Origin: Candidatus Taylorbacteria bacterium RIFCSPHIGHO2_01_FULL_46_22b
GTDB taxonomy: Bacteria > Patescibacteriota > Minisyncoccia > Phycocordibacterales > DSPV01
DNA length: 59,299 bases
Direction of reading: 5' to 3'
Assembly (NCBI GenBank): GCA_001820875.1
Contig: MHRF01000007.1
Coordinates: forward strand, 1-59,299
How positions within the stretch are numbered: the first letter of the stretch is position 1; each line of letters begins with the position of its first letter. The position numbers and the translations under genes were made by a program. Below the pieces are notes generated by a model. The model had not been told where the DNA came from. It made no database searches and worked only from the letters and a program-made list of their open reading frames with translations. Of the stretch, positions 23,376-33,218 are shown in pieces.

Positions 23376-25517
23376 GTGAACCGCGACTATCCTCTCGAGA
23401 AAGTTAGAAATTTCGGCATTATTGCCCACATTGATGCGGGGAAGACCACCACGTCTGAACGCATCCTTTTCTATACCGGCATGACGCATAAAATCGGCGA
23501 AGTGCACGAAGGAGACACGGTAACCGACTGGATGGAACAGGAACGAGAACGTGGCATCACGATTACCGCTGCAGCCATCACCTGTTTTTGGAATCCGGTA
23601 TACATGGGGAAGGACACGTCGAAGAAAGTTCGTTTCAATATTATTGATACCCCCGGACACATTGATTTTACTGCAGAAGTAAAACGTTCTCTCCGAGTGC
23701 TCGATGGCGCAGTTGTCGTTTTTGATGGTGTTGCTGGAGTAGAGCCGCAATCCGAAACCAACTGGCGCTATGCAGACGAGGGGGAAGTACCGCGTCTCTG
23801 TTTCATAAATAAAATGGATCGCATGGGGGCAAGTTTTGATAACTCGTTTAAATCGATTCTTGAGCGTCTTTCAAAACAAGCGGTTCGTTTCCAGATCCCG
23901 ATTGGTCTTGAGGAAAAACATGACGGAGTCATTGATCTCTTACACATGAAGGCGTATTTCTTTGACGGAAGCATGGGTGAGAAAGTTCGCACCGAGGAGA
24001 TTCCGGCAGAATACATGGAAGAGGCAAAAAAATATCATCATGAATTGGTGGAGAAAATTGTTGAACATGATGATGTTCAAATGCAATCGTATCTTGAGGG
24101 CAAGGAAATTCCGGTTGAAGAACTCAAAAAGACGATCCGCAAAGCAGTGATTGCAAATAAGATGTTCCCAGTCTTTACCGGCTCTGCGCTTAAGAACAAA
24201 GGAGTGCAGATTGTGCTTGATGCGGTTGTTGATTATTTGCCGAGCCCGCTTGATATTCCGGCAGTCAAAGGAGTTGATCCTTCAACTGGAGAAATGGTGG
24301 TTCGCCACGCATCTGACGAAGAGCCTTTCTCGGCGCTCGTGTTCAAGCTTCAGACCGATCCGTTCGTAGGACAGCTCAACTTCTTCCGCGTGTATTCAGG
24401 ATCAGTTGAATCAGGAAGCTATGTATATAACTCAACAACAGGAAGACGTGAGCGTCTCTCGCGCATTGTTCGTTTGCAGGCAAACGAACGTGAGGAAGTG
24501 AAGCAAGTGTTTGCTGGCGAAATTGCCGCAGCCGTAGGTCTCAAAGAAGCGCGCACTTCTCACACACTTTGCGATGAGGCCAAGCCGATTATATTGGATC
24601 CGATTAAGTTCATGGAACCGGTTATCTCGCTTCGCATTGAACCGAAAACAAAAGCCGATCAGGAAAAAATGGGACTCGCACTCAAGCGCTTGTCAGACGA
24701 AGATCCAACCTTCCGGATTTCTTCGAACGCTGAAACAAATGAAACCATCATTTCCGGCATGGGCGAGTTACATCTTGAAATCATGGTTGATCGCATGAAG
24801 CGCGAATTTAATGTGCAAGCTAATGTTGGCAAGCCACAGGTTGCCTATCGAGAGACTATTCTTGGTGAGGCAGAAGCAGAGCACAAATATATCAAACAGA
24901 CTGGTGGCAAAGGTCAGTATGGCCACGTTCGACTCACTCTGCGCCCAATGCAGCCAGTGCCAGAGGGTAAGAAAATCCCGAAGAATGTTAGTCGATATGA
25001 TCACTTTGAATTTATTGATTCAATCAAAGGAGGGGTTATACCGCAGGAATTTATTCCCGCAGTTGAAAAAGGTGTGCGCGAAGCAACCGAGCGGGGAATT
25101 CTTGCCGGTTTCCCGATGGTAGATGTTTCCTGTGAACTTACCTTCGGTTCGTATCACGATGTCGACTCATCTGAAATCGCGTACAAGATTGCAGGATCGC
25201 AGGCGTTTCAAGATGCGGCAAAACGTGCAAAACCTGTGTTACTTGAACCAATCATGCGCATGGAAGTTGTCGTGCCAGAGAAATTTGTCGGTGATATCAC
25301 CGGCCACCTTTCATCAAAGCGCGCTACTATCGAAGGCGTTGATGATCGCGGTATGAATAAAGTGGTCAAAGCAAAAGTTCCACTTTCTGAAATGTTTGGG
25401 TATGCCACTGCGCTTCGCTCAATGACTGAAGGCCGGGGATCTTCAACTATGGAATTTGATCACTACGAAGCTGTTCCGAAGCATGTTGCGGATGAAATCA
25501 TCGAGACACGCAAGTAA
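23376..25517 (+). CDS. fusA: Elongation factor G
   Basis: Translocation GTPase of 713 residues, normal length. Motifs: P-loop [13 protein letters not shown] (res 18-30), switch [18 protein letters not shown] in INKMDRMGA, domain IV with [15 protein letters not shown]. The start is GTG 23376, giving the usual [11 protein letters not shown]-terminus; no SD is visible because a heptamer repeat abuts the start. It follows its own promoter and leads to tuf, in the standard str order. Confidence 0.97.
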   Translation: MNRDYPLEKVRNFGIIAHIDAGKTTTSERILFYTGMTHKIGEVHEGDTVTDWMEQERERGITITAAAITCFWNPVYMGKDTSKKVRFNIIDTPGHIDFTAEVKRSLRVLDGAVVVFDGVAGVEPQSETNWRYADEGEVPRLCFINKMDRMGASFDNSFKSILERLSKQAVRFQIPIGLEEKHDGVIDLLHMKAYFFDGSMGEKVRTEEIPAEYMEEAKKYHHELVEKIVEHDDVQMQSYLEGKEIPVEELKKTIRKAVIANKMFPVFTGSALKNKGVQIVLDAVVDYLPSPLDIPAVKGVDPSTGEMVVRHASDEEPFSALVFKLQTDPFVGQLNFFRVYSGSVESGSYVYNSTTGRRERLSRIVRLQANEREEVKQVFAGEIAAAVGLKEARTSHTLCDEAKPIILDPIKFMEPVISLRIEPKTKADQEKMGLALKRLSDEDPTFRISSNAETNETIISGMGELHLEIMVDRMKREFNVQANVGKPQVAYRETILGEAEAEHKYIKQTGGKGQYGHVRLTLRPMQPVPEGKKIPKNVSRYDHFEFIDSIKGGVIPQEFIPAVEKGVREATERGILAGFPMVDVSCELTFGSYHDVDSSEIAYKIAGSQAFQDAAKRAKPVLLEPIMRMEVVVPEKFVGDITGHLSSKRATIEGVDDRGMNKVVKAKVPLSEMFGYATALRSMTEGRGSSTMEFDHYEAVPKHVADEIIETRK

Positions 25518-25544
25518 TTTTCTAATTTAAAAAGACTGATTTGT

Positions 25545-25569
25545 CCTGCCTCGCATACTGCGGGGCAGG
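25545..25569 (+). terminator. Terminator after fusA
   Basis: CCTGCC-TCGC...GCGG-GGCAGG hairpin followed by GCTGTTTGTT. The tuf promoter begins a few bases downstream. Confidence 0.7.
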
Positions 25570-25577
25570 GCTGTTTG

Positions 25578-25607
25578 TTGACTTAACCCCCCGCTGTTTG
25601 CTATGAT
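25578..25607 (+). promoter_or_regulatory. tuf promoter
   Basis: TTGACT, 18-nt spacer, TATGAT. It predicts a leader of about 165 nt before the tuf ATG, unusually long for this genome. Confidence 0.75.
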
Positions 25608-25697
25608 TCTTTTCACCGCTTTACGTATCTCTTTTTCCACTTTTTGTGGAGATTCGGTGCGTTTTAGGCGGCTTTAGTAGTTGGTATTATAAATCAG

Positions 25698-25757
25698 GTA
25701 ACTGTACGAGTCGGGGATTCCCAATTTCGGGATCGCGTCTCCAACTCGGTCAGTTAC
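25698..25757 (+). promoter_or_regulatory. Structured tuf mRNA leader
   Basis: A two-part stem, GTAACTG-TA-CGAGT paired with ACTCG-GT-CAGTTAC (7 plus 5 bp), encloses a smaller hairpin region and ends 20 nt before the tuf ATG. Another hairpin (TCCAC/GTGGA) lies at about 25636-25651. The position suggests control of translation or mRNA stability. Confidence 0.6.
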
Positions 25758-25777
25758 ACGTAAGTCAAATAATTATT

Positions 25778-26968
25778 ATGGCAACATTTGATCGCAGCAA
25801 GCCGCACGTCAACGTCGGGACCATTGGTCACGTTGACCACGGCAAGACAACTCTCACCGCTGCCATTCTCCACTCCCTGAAGCTTTCAGGTCAGGAAGTG
25901 AAAGAGAAAGGCGTCGACCAGATCGATTCCGCTCCCGAGGAAAAGGCGCGCGGTATTACTATTGCGCTATCGCATAACGAGTATCAGACGAATGCGCGCC
26001 ACTATGCGCACATCGACGCTCCTGGACACGCCGACTATATCAAGAACATGATCACGGGTGCCGCCCAAATGGACGGCGCGATTCTCGTGGTTGCGGCAAC
26101 TGACGGTGTGATGCCCCAGACCCGAGAACACATTCTCTTGGCTCGCCAAGTAGGTGTTCCAAAAGTCATTGTATTTCTTAACAAATGCGACATGGTCGCT
26201 GATAAGGAACTCATTGACCTTGTTGAGGAGGAAGTTCGCGATCTTCTTTCAAAGCAGGAATATGATGGAAAGAATGCTCCGATCATTCGTGGTTCTGCAC
26301 TCAAAGCACTTGAAGCAACTTCAAAAGATGACGAATGGGTGAAGAAAGTGCTCGAACTCGCTGACACGCTTGATACCTATATCCCGATTCCAGTTCGTGA
26401 AGTCGACAAACCTTTCCTCATGCCTATCGAGGACATCTTCTCAATCGAAGGCCGAGGAACTGTGGTTACCGGCCGCGTGGAACGCGGTGTGGTGAAAGTC
26501 GGTGAGGAAATTGAAATCGTTGGCATCAATGCTACTTCCAAGACAACCGTTACCGGCATCGAAATGTTCAACAAACAACTCGATGAGGGACGTGCAGGCG
26601 ACAACGCTGGTATCCTCCTCCGTGGCACCAAGAAAGACGACGTGCACCGCGGACAGGTTCTTGCTAAACCAGGGTCAGTCACTCCACACACTGATTTTGA
26701 ATCAGAAGTGTACATCTTGAAGAAAGAGGAAGGAGGACGACACACACCGTTTTTCACTGGCTACAAACCGCAATTCTATATCCGCACTACGGATGTGACC
26801 GGTGAAGTAACCCTTCCAGAAAAGACTGAAATGGTTATGCCAGGAGATACCATCAAATTCAAAGTGAAACTCGTTGCGCCAGTCGCACTTGAAGAGAAAC
26901 AGCGCTTTGCAATCCGCGAGGGAGGCAAGACTGTTGGCGCCGGCGTTGTTACTAAGATTGTTGCGTAA
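25778..26968 (+). CDS. tuf: Elongation factor Tu
   Basis: Delivers aminoacyl-tRNA to the ribosome. 396 residues from the ATG that gives [25 protein letters not shown]; an upstream in-frame extension of 44 codons lies in the structured leader and is rejected. Motifs: [31 protein letters not shown] (the usual Cys of DCPGH is Ala), [19 protein letters not shown] in domain II. It has its own promoter and is followed 6 nt later by rpsJ. Confidence 0.97.
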   Translation: MATFDRSKPHVNVGTIGHVDHGKTTLTAAILHSLKLSGQEVKEKGVDQIDSAPEEKARGITIALSHNEYQTNARHYAHIDAPGHADYIKNMITGAAQMDGAILVVAATDGVMPQTREHILLARQVGVPKVIVFLNKCDMVADKELIDLVEEEVRDLLSKQEYDGKNAPIIRGSALKALEATSKDDEWVKKVLELADTLDTYIPIPVREVDKPFLMPIEDIFSIEGRGTVVTGRVERGVVKVGEEIEIVGINATSKTTVTGIEMFNKQLDEGRAGDNAGILLRGTKKDDVHRGQVLAKPGSVTPHTDFESEVYILKKEEGGRHTPFFTGYKPQFYIRTTDVTGEVTLPEKTEMVMPGDTIKFKVKLVAPVALEEKQRFAIREGGKTVGAGVVTKIVA

Positions 26969-26974
26969 TCAGTT

Positions 26975-27358
26975 ATGTCCGCTACCGCTACAAAGAAACC
27001 AGCAGCAAAGACTGCAACAAAAAAGCGTGCAACCGCAAAAGCACCGGACGCAATTGCAAAACTTCGTATTCGTGTCCGCGCATATGAGCATAAAGTGCTT
27101 GATGCGTCGGTAAAGCAGATTATGGATACTGCACTTCGCTATGATGCAGTGGTGCAGGGTCCGACTCCTCTTCCGACAGATATCAAGAAATACACCGTTA
27201 ATCGCTCTTCGTTCGTGCACAAGAATGCACGTGAACAATTTGAGATGCGTGTGCACAAGCGCTTGGTGGACATTCTCTCTCCGTCTCCAAAACTGATTGA
27301 AGCGCTCACCAATCTCTCGCTTCCGTCAGGAGTCAACATTGATGTAAAGATGGTGTAA
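26975..27358 (+). CDS. rpsJ: Ribosomal protein uS10 with N-terminal extension
   Basis: Small-subunit and antitermination (NusE) protein. The core starts at KLRIRVRAYEHKVLD and includes GPTPLPTDIKKYTVNRSSFVHKNAREQFEMRVHKR. About 25 extra N-terminal residues are Ala/Lys/Thr-rich and disordered in appearance, making 127 residues instead of about 103. It lies 6 nt after tuf and is followed by a strong terminator, so the S10 operon is cut here, before rplC. Confidence 0.96.
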   Translation: MSATATKKPAAKTATKKRATAKAPDAIAKLRIRVRAYEHKVLDASVKQIMDTALRYDAVVQGPTPLPTDIKKYTVNRSSFVHKNAREQFEMRVHKRLVDILSPSPKLIEALTNLSLPSGVNIDVKMV

Positions 27359-27380
27359 AAAGCTTTCAAGGTAATAAAAA

Positions 27381-27408
27381 GTAAAACCCCCGCATGCGGG
27401 GGTTTTAC
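27381..27408. terminator. Bidirectional terminator after rpsJ
   Basis: GTAAAACCCCCG-CATG... perfect palindrome with GGGGG/CCCCC core and A/T ends, followed by TTTGTCC. Confidence 0.92.
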
Positions 27409-27480
27409 TTTGTCCATTTTTGCTTGTAGAACGCATTAAATCTGTAATTGTGCTGTCATGACTACGGCATTTATTTGAGG

Positions 27481-27542
27481 AAGGTTGATTACCCCAAGGC
27501 TCCTAAGGCATTACGTTGTAAAAACTTATGGTAATCAACCTT
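27481..27542. repeat. Inverted repeat between rpsJ and the surface-protein gene
   Basis: AAGGTTGATTACC (27481-27493) is exactly repeated in inverse at 27530-27542, with a 36-nt loop; TTTTG follows the right arm. It may be a terminator-like or mobile-element-end remnant. The remainder of the 298-nt gap holds no supported gene. Confidence 0.75.
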
Positions 27543-27656
27543 TTGTAGGCTTTACACAAGCTTCGAATTATACAAGTAGCAAATACGTAAAGGTCGAAGA
27601 CACGCTACGCTAGTTTCAAAGTGTATTTACTAGTGATTAAAAAATTATTCTCAATT

Positions 27657-30278
27657 ATGAAAAAAAGAATTATTAAATTCCTTACCGTCAGTAGTTTTGC
27701 TTTCTCGGCAGTTGCGTTTTCATTTCTTGGTCTGGCGACGCCAATCGATGCTCGTGCAGCTGGTCCGGCGCTTGTTGACCTCTTGTCTGCAGGCAATTTC
27801 TCAATCTTGTCGTCTGCAGGAATTACGAATACAGGAAGCCATACTTCTGTTATAACAGGAAATATCGGCTCTAGTCCGATCTCTGCTTCTGCAATGGACA
27901 ACGTATTTTGTTCTGAAATAACGGGCACTATATTCGGTGTTGATGCGGCTTATGTAGGTAGCGGCAGCGTAACTTGTTTTGCAGGAAACCCGCCGTTATC
28001 TAATAAAACTCTCGTGGATACCGCAGTACTTGATATGGGGACTGCATACACTGATGCAGCCGGAAGAACCACCCCGACCGCAACTGAATTGGGAGCTGGT
28101 AATATCGGTGGCATGACACTTGCCCCTGGACTCTACAAGTGGAGTACGGATGTCACTATACCGACAGATGTTACTCTCTCTGGAAGTGCAGATGATGTGT
28201 GGATATTCCAAATTGCAGGGGATCTCACTATCGCTTCTGGTGGGAGTATCCCCGCGGGTATCAAGGTTGTACTTGCAGGTGGCGCTCAATCCTCGAATAT
28301 TTTCTGGCAGGTTGGCGGTGTAACTGGCGCCACGCTCGGGACATACGCGACGTTCAATGGAAACATATTGAGTGCAAAACAAGTGATCATTCAAACTGGC
28401 GCAGTGCTCAATGGCAGAGCGCTTGCACAAACTCAAGTGACACTGGATGCAAATACCATTTCGTCTCCTCCACTCCCTGATGTCAAAGTAACTATTGCTA
28501 AATATATTGATGGCGTTCCGGCTCTTGCCTCAACAACAAACAGTGCTTCATTTCCGATGAGTGCGACATGGAATGCTACCAATATTGGTGCAGGAACAGG
28601 AGGGTTTGCTATTGGCCCTGTTGGATTCAACAGTCCAAATCCCTATGAAGCAGTCACTGCCGATATGACTTCTGGGGCGAGTTACAGTACGAATGAAATT
28701 GTTGACGGTATCACTGTCGGTACCGCATGTGCTTCAGGAACTCCCTACACGCTGATTGGATATTCAACTGGCGACACTCTGCTTGCGGCCTCACTTGCAG
28801 TAGCAACGACCACCATACCGAACTTCACGAATATCACGAGCGACAAATATGTCATTGTACAAAATCATGTTTGCCCACCACCTGTCGCACCCACATTCGC
28901 AAAAGTCCATATTCTTAAATACCTTGATGGCGCGGTAGCAACGGCATCATCATCTAACAGCTACTTATTCCCCATGACCGCAACATGGTCAGCTCTCAAT
29001 CTTAGCGGCGGAGCAACCTCGACGGGGTCATATGTTCTCGGTACTAATTTCGGTGGGGCGATTGATCTCTACGGCGCAGACACAACAGATATGCAAACTC
29101 CTGCATATTACGCCACGTCAGAAGTAACCGACGATACAAGCTCTGTGCTGCCGATTGACGCTGTCTGTAGCACCGGCAAGTATCGCTTGAACGGATACCA
29201 GATGAGTACCACGAGTTTCGCTCATGCGCTCAAACAGGCAACGACCACTGATGCGATATTGCCCAACATAACTTCTGATAGTTACGTACTGGTGTTGAAC
29301 GAATCATGTCCTACACCTGAAGTTCCAGTTGCAACTGGCGGAATTGTGTTCACCAAGTATAGCGTGGGGGACAATGGAACGTTTTCGTTCACAGGTACCG
29401 GAGGTATTGGCGCGTTTACACTCACCACTGCGACAGGTAGCAGCAGTCAGGCATTCAGCAATCTTGTTCCAGGAACGTATCAGATTACTGAAGGAACATT
29501 GCCGATTGATTGGACACAGACGACAACTACCTGTTCAAGTATTACCGTAACTTCAAACGCAACGTCTACGTGCTCGATAACCAACACGAAAAGTGTACCC
29601 ACTCCAGTTTTGGGAGAAATCAGCGGTATAAAATTCGAGGATTGGGATGCGGACGGTAGTCCGTTCGAGAAAAAGTGGGAAGATCCGCTTTCTGGGTGGA
29701 CCATTTACCTCGACACAAACAACAACAGCGTGCTTGATCTCGGTGAACTTTCGACGACCACCAACAAGAAAGGAGCCTATAGCTTCAAAAATCTTCCTGC
29801 GGGCACATACTCTGTGCGCGAAGTGAATAAAACTGGTTGGATCACCATAACTCCAGTTAGTGGTGTCCACACCATCACGCTTCTTGCAGGAGAGGTAGTG
29901 AAGAATAAAAACTTTGGGAACTTCAAGCTCGGATCAATCTCCGGCATGAAGTACAACGACAAGAATGCCAATGGCAAGAAGGGTGGCAATGAAGCAGGTC
30001 TTGCTGGTTGGACCATTGTGCTCAAGAAGATAGGAGGTGCGACTGCAACGACTACAACTAACGCAAGTGGTAACTACACCTTCAGCAATCTTGGTCCGGG
30101 GACGTACAAACTTTCAGAAGTGATGCAGACTGGATGGACCCAGACTGAAAAACCAAATCCAGTTCGTATCTATTCAGAGACATCTTCTACGCATGAGAAC
30201 TTTGGTAATACCCAAAAGACTATTGTGCCAAGAGGGAATGGGTATGGCAAAGACAAAGATAACGATCGAGACTATTAG
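27657..30278 (+). CDS. Secreted ice-binding-like (DUF3494) / SdrD-B surface protein
   Basis: An 873-residue exported protein. A signal peptide (KKRIIKFLTV... ending ARA|A near residue 36) fixes the start at ATG 27657. Next come a DUF3494 ice-binding-like domain (about 40-270; DVWIFQIAGDLTI is characteristic), two related repeats of about 130 residues (KVTIAKYIDGVPALAS and KVHILKYLDGAVATAS), a prealbumin-like SpaA-type domain (about 570-660), and two SdrD B-like repeats (GEISGIKFEDWDADG, GSISGMKYNDKNANG). The tail is charged (GYGKDKDNDRDY) with no sorting signal or membrane anchor visible. It is probably an adhesin. It interrupts the S10 ribosomal operon and is bounded by terminators on both sides. 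Confidence 0.9.
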   Translation: MKKRIIKFLTVSSFAFSAVAFSFLGLATPIDARAAGPALVDLLSAGNFSILSSAGITNTGSHTSVITGNIGSSPISASAMDNVFCSEITGTIFGVDAAYVGSGSVTCFAGNPPLSNKTLVDTAVLDMGTAYTDAAGRTTPTATELGAGNIGGMTLAPGLYKWSTDVTIPTDVTLSGSADDVWIFQIAGDLTIASGGSIPAGIKVVLAGGAQSSNIFWQVGGVTGATLGTYATFNGNILSAKQVIIQTGAVLNGRALAQTQVTLDANTISSPPLPDVKVTIAKYIDGVPALASTTNSASFPMSATWNATNIGAGTGGFAIGPVGFNSPNPYEAVTADMTSGASYSTNEIVDGITVGTACASGTPYTLIGYSTGDTLLAASLAVATTTIPNFTNITSDKYVIVQNHVCPPPVAPTFAKVHILKYLDGAVATASSSNSYLFPMTATWSALNLSGGATSTGSYVLGTNFGGAIDLYGADTTDMQTPAYYATSEVTDDTSSVLPIDAVCSTGKYRLNGYQMSTTSFAHALKQATTTDAILPNITSDSYVLVLNESCPTPEVPVATGGIVFTKYSVGDNGTFSFTGTGGIGAFTLTTATGSSSQAFSNLVPGTYQITEGTLPIDWTQTTTTCSSITVTSNATSTCSITNTKSVPTPVLGEISGIKFEDWDADGSPFEKKWEDPLSGWTIYLDTNNNSVLDLGELSTTTNKKGAYSFKNLPAGTYSVREVNKTGWITITPVSGVHTITLLAGEVVKNKNFGNFKLGSISGMKYNDKNANGKKGGNEAGLAGWTIVLKKIGGATATTTTNASGNYTFSNLGPGTYKLSEVMQTGWTQTEKPNPVRIYSETSSTHENFGNTQKTIVPRGNGYGKDKDNDRDY

Positions 30279-30303
30279 TCTAGTTGAAGTATAAAGGTCG
30301 ACA

Positions 30304-30329
30304 CAAAGCCCTAGGCATCTAGGGCTTTG
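30304..30329. terminator. Terminator after the surface-protein gene
   Basis: CAAAGCCCTAG-GCAT-CTAGGGCTTTG: 11-bp perfect stem followed by TTGTATTTG. Confidence 0.9.
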
Positions 30330-30410
30330 TTGTATTTGCTAGATGTGAGAATACAAATCAACAGAAAGTAGTGCGCGGTTTTCCTTTGGGTGATAAATTT
30401 TAGACAACCC

Positions 30411-30439
30411 TTTACATTTTCCTCTGTATTTGTTACCTT
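30411..30439 (+). promoter_or_regulatory. rplC promoter and leader hairpin
   Basis: TTTACA, 17-nt spacer, extended -10 TGTTACCTT. The leader then forms a hairpin AATGAGTC / GACTCATT with five T's (30452-30475), very close to the predicted transcript start. Confidence 0.55.
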
Positions 30440-30488
30440 ACTTGAATCACGAATGAGTCTTCAGGACTCATTTTTAATCGGGTTTTCA

Positions 30489-31091
30489 ATGAAATTCATT
30501 CTCGGCAAAAAGGTGAATATGACACAGGTGTTTCAAGATGACGGAACGGTTGAACCCGTGACGATCATTCAGGCTGGACCAGTTACGGTAACCCAAACTA
30601 AGAATAAAGAGAGTGATGGCTATAGCGCCGTGCAAGTTGGATTTGTTCCGCAGCCGAAAAACGAAACCGAGAAGGCAGCTCACAAGCGCTATACGCATGT
30701 CAAAGAATTCAGAACAGAAAAAGCGTCAGTTGACCTCAAGGTTGGTGACAGTATCGATGTCTCAAGCTTTGCGGTTAATGACACAGTCGAAGTTTCAGCT
30801 ATCTCAAAAGGAAAAGGATTTCAAGGAGTCGTGAAGCGTCATGGATTCGGTGGAGGACGCCGCACACACGGTCAGAAACATTCAGAACGTGAACCAGGAG
30901 CGATTGGTGGACGCGGACGTGCGGGAGGCCGAGTTTCCTTGGGTATGCGTATGGCCGGACGTATGGGTGCAGATCGGATTACCATCAAGAACCTTAAGAT
31001 TATTCAGGTTGATGCGGCAGGACACACACTACTTGTCAGCGGTGCGATTCCGGGACGGCGCGGCACTATTGTAGAAATCATCAGCAGATAA
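30489..31091 (+). CDS. rplC: Ribosomal protein uL3
   Basis: Early-assembly large-subunit protein, 200 residues from the ATG giving MKFILGKKVNMTQVF, the conserved N-terminus; codons further upstream lie in the leader. The central loop KGKGFQGVVKRHGFGGGRRTHGQKHSEREPGAIG is typical. It restarts the S10 cluster after the inserted surface-protein gene, and is followed 8 nt later by rplD. Confidence 0.96.
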   Translation: MKFILGKKVNMTQVFQDDGTVEPVTIIQAGPVTVTQTKNKESDGYSAVQVGFVPQPKNETEKAAHKRYTHVKEFRTEKASVDLKVGDSIDVSSFAVNDTVEVSAISKGKGFQGVVKRHGFGGGRRTHGQKHSEREPGAIGGRGRAGGRVSLGMRMAGRMGADRITIKNLKIIQVDAAGHTLLVSGAIPGRRGTIVEIISR

Positions 31092-31099
31092 ATACTCAC

Positions 31100-31777
31100 A
31101 TGGAAGCCACTGTGTACAACACAAAAGGAAAAGAGACAGGGAAGGTAACACTCCCCGAGAAAGTCTTTGGCGCAAAATGGAATGGAGATCTCGTGCACCA
31201 AGTCATGGTTTCTATGCAGGCGAACGAGCGCGAACACGTTGCACATGTCAAAGATCGTGGACAGGTTGCCGGTGGTGGCAAAAAGCCATGGCAACAGAAA
31301 GGAACCGGTCGCGCGCGCCATGGATCAATCCGATCCCCGATCTGGGTAGGAGGAGGTGTTGCCCACGGACCAAACCCGAACAAAGTGTATGCGCGCAAGG
31401 TAAATCAAAAGATGCGTGTCGGTGCACTTTATGCGATTTTGTCCAAGAAATATAAAGATGGTGAGATGCTTTTTGTCGATACGATGGCAGTTGAGAGTGG
31501 AAAGACCAAAGATGCAAAAGTAGTCATTAATGCGCTTGCGGGAGTCAAAGGGTATGAAAAGCTTGCAACCAAGCCAGTAAATGCTGCTTTGATTGCTGTT
31601 GCGAAGAAAGACAATAAGACTGGACGCAGTTTGCGGAATTTCTCGAATGTTCTTGTGGAGGAAGTTCGCAACCTCAATCCGATGACCGCGCTTTCATATA
31701 AATATATTGTTATCAGCGATCCGGAGATTGCATGTAAGGGACTTGCTGCGCGAATGCCAGATAAAAAACGCTCATAA
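31100..31777 (+). CDS. rplD: Ribosomal protein uL4
   Basis: Large-subunit protein lining the exit tunnel, 225 residues. The tunnel loop is visible as KKPWQQKGTGRARHGSIRSP, followed by the globular part with RSLRNFSNVLVEEVRNL. In E. coli L4 also regulates the S10 operon; no such leader is evident here. It sits between rplC and rplW with gaps of 8 and 5 nt. Confidence 0.96.
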   Translation: MEATVYNTKGKETGKVTLPEKVFGAKWNGDLVHQVMVSMQANEREHVAHVKDRGQVAGGGKKPWQQKGTGRARHGSIRSPIWVGGGVAHGPNPNKVYARKVNQKMRVGALYAILSKKYKDGEMLFVDTMAVESGKTKDAKVVINALAGVKGYEKLATKPVNAALIAVAKKDNKTGRSLRNFSNVLVEEVRNLNPMTALSYKYIVISDPEIACKGLAARMPDKKRS

Positions 31778-31782
31778 ATATC

Positions 31783-32163
31783 ATGGGATTGTTTAATTTC
31801 AAAAAAGAAGAGAAAAAGAATTCAGCGCCCGCAGTGCGTAAAGTCGCCGTGAAGGAAGCTGCGGTTTTGACTGCAACCGGAGTCGCTGATCGAGGACGGA
31901 TTCTTCAGAACCCACGCGTTACTGAAAAGGTTACGTTTCTTGCAGAGAAAGATAATGTGTACACATTCAATGTAACCGCAGATGCAACCAAACAAACTGT
32001 TTCCGAATTAATTACGCGTTTATACAAAGTACACCCAACAAAAGTGCACATCCTACCGGTTCCCTCAAAGCGCGTGTTTGTTCGTGGAAAGCGCGGAGTG
32101 AAGCGCGGAGGACGAAAAGCATATGTGTTTCTTAAGAAAGGCGAAAAAATTGAACTTGTATAA
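31783..32163 (+). CDS. rplW: Ribosomal protein uL23 with N-terminal extension
   Basis: Protein at the tunnel exit that docks signal recognition particle and trigger factor. The core begins at RVTEKVTFLAEKDNVYTFNV and includes LYKVHPTKVHILPVPSKR. About 45 extra residues precede the core (MGLFNFKKEEKKN followed by an Ala/Val/Lys-rich stretch), giving 126 residues against about 100 in E. coli. It is 5 nt after rplD. Confidence 0.95.
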   Translation: MGLFNFKKEEKKNSAPAVRKVAVKEAAVLTATGVADRGRILQNPRVTEKVTFLAEKDNVYTFNVTADATKQTVSELITRLYKVHPTKVHILPVPSKRVFVRGKRGVKRGGRKAYVFLKKGEKIELV

Positions 32164-32168
32164 TCACC

Positions 32169-33023
32169 ATGAAATTCTATAAACCTACCAGCAAATCGCG
32201 CCGCCATCTCTCCACCGTTTCGTACCGTGGGGTGATTACTGAAAATGAGCCGCATAAGGCTCTCACGAGCGGTTTTAAGCGCGACATGGGGCGAAATAAC
32301 CGTGGGCGTATTACAGTTCAACACAAAGGAGGTGGTAACAAACATTTGTACCGAATGGTTGATTTTAAATACGACAAGTATGATATGCCAGCACGCATTG
32401 AGACTGTTGAATATGATCCAAACCGCACCGGTTTTATCGGACGCGTGATTTATCCTGATGGCGAGCGCCGTTACGTGCTTTTGCCGAAAGAAATGACTGT
32501 TGGCGCAGTGTTCTCTGTTTCTGCTTCAGCACCGCTTACCGTGGGCAATCGACTTCCGCTTAAAAAGATTCCTGTCGGCACATTTATTTACAATGTTGAG
32601 ATTAAACCAAATGGCGGCGCGATACTCGCTCGTTCAGCCGGAAACTTTGCCCAGTTAGTTGCTCTCGAAGGGGGACATGCACAAATTAAATTACCGTCAA
32701 CCGAAGTTCGAAAGGTAAGTGCAGAAGCGTGGGCATGCATCGGTTCAGTTTCAAACGAAGAAAATCACTTAGTGAACTTGGGCAAGGCAGGACGCTCACG
32801 TTGGCTTGGAATTCGCCCGACTGTCCGCGGTACAGCGAAAAATCCAGTAGATCATCCCTATGGAGGGGGAGAAGGAAGACAGGGTCGCGGACGCCGACGT
32901 GCAATTACTCGCACCGGTAAGCCAGTTGGAAAAGGACAGAAGTCACGACGCGCAAAGAAATACTCGAATGTCTTCATTGTTTCTCGCCGAAAAGTGGGGA
33001 AGAATCGAAAAGCGTCCCTCTAA
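32169..33023 (+). CDS. rplB: Ribosomal protein uL2
   Basis: Core large-subunit protein near the peptidyl-transferase centre; 284 residues. Recognised by GRNNRGRITVQHKGGGNKHLYR, AGRSRWLGIRPTVRGTAKNPVDHP and KKYSNVFIVSRRK. In the highly conserved DHPHGGGEG loop the second His is Tyr (DHPYGGGEG), while the first His, which is the functionally studied one, is kept. It ends at a strong terminator, so rplC-rplD-rplW-rplB is one transcript. Confidence 0.96.
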   Translation: MKFYKPTSKSRRHLSTVSYRGVITENEPHKALTSGFKRDMGRNNRGRITVQHKGGGNKHLYRMVDFKYDKYDMPARIETVEYDPNRTGFIGRVIYPDGERRYVLLPKEMTVGAVFSVSASAPLTVGNRLPLKKIPVGTFIYNVEIKPNGGAILARSAGNFAQLVALEGGHAQIKLPSTEVRKVSAEAWACIGSVSNEENHLVNLGKAGRSRWLGIRPTVRGTAKNPVDHPYGGGEGRQGRGRRRAITRTGKPVGKGQKSRRAKKYSNVFIVSRRKVGKNRKASL

Positions 33024-33047
33024 ACAACAGATTTTAAGAAAAATACC

Positions 33048-33076
33048 AAAACCCGCCCTCTCGAGGGCGGGTTTTT
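33048..33076. terminator. Terminator after rplB
   Basis: AAAACCCGCCCTC-TC-GAGGGCGGGTTTTT, a very stable hairpin with a T-tract inside the S10 cluster. Confidence 0.93.
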
Positions 33077-33146
33077 GCGAATCTAAAGGGAAATTAGCTA
33101 TCCACACGTCTTCCACAGGGTTATGAACATATGAACAAAGCAGTGT

Positions 33147-33175
33147 TTGACAGGAACTAGTGCCCTTGTTAGTAT
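33147..33175 (+). promoter_or_regulatory. rpsS promoter
   Basis: Consensus TTGACA, 17-nt spacer, TAGTAT. It drives the second half of the S10 cluster after the rplB terminator; the predicted leader is about 37 nt. Confidence 0.85.
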
Positions 33176-33218
33176 GCACCAACGCTCTGAAAGGAGCTTA
33201 TTTATTTTCTTTTGCCAA

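Noticed and set aside
25646-25777. 44-codon N-terminal extension of EF-Tu
   Set aside because: It lies in the structured leader; the conserved EF-Tu N-terminus begins at 25778.
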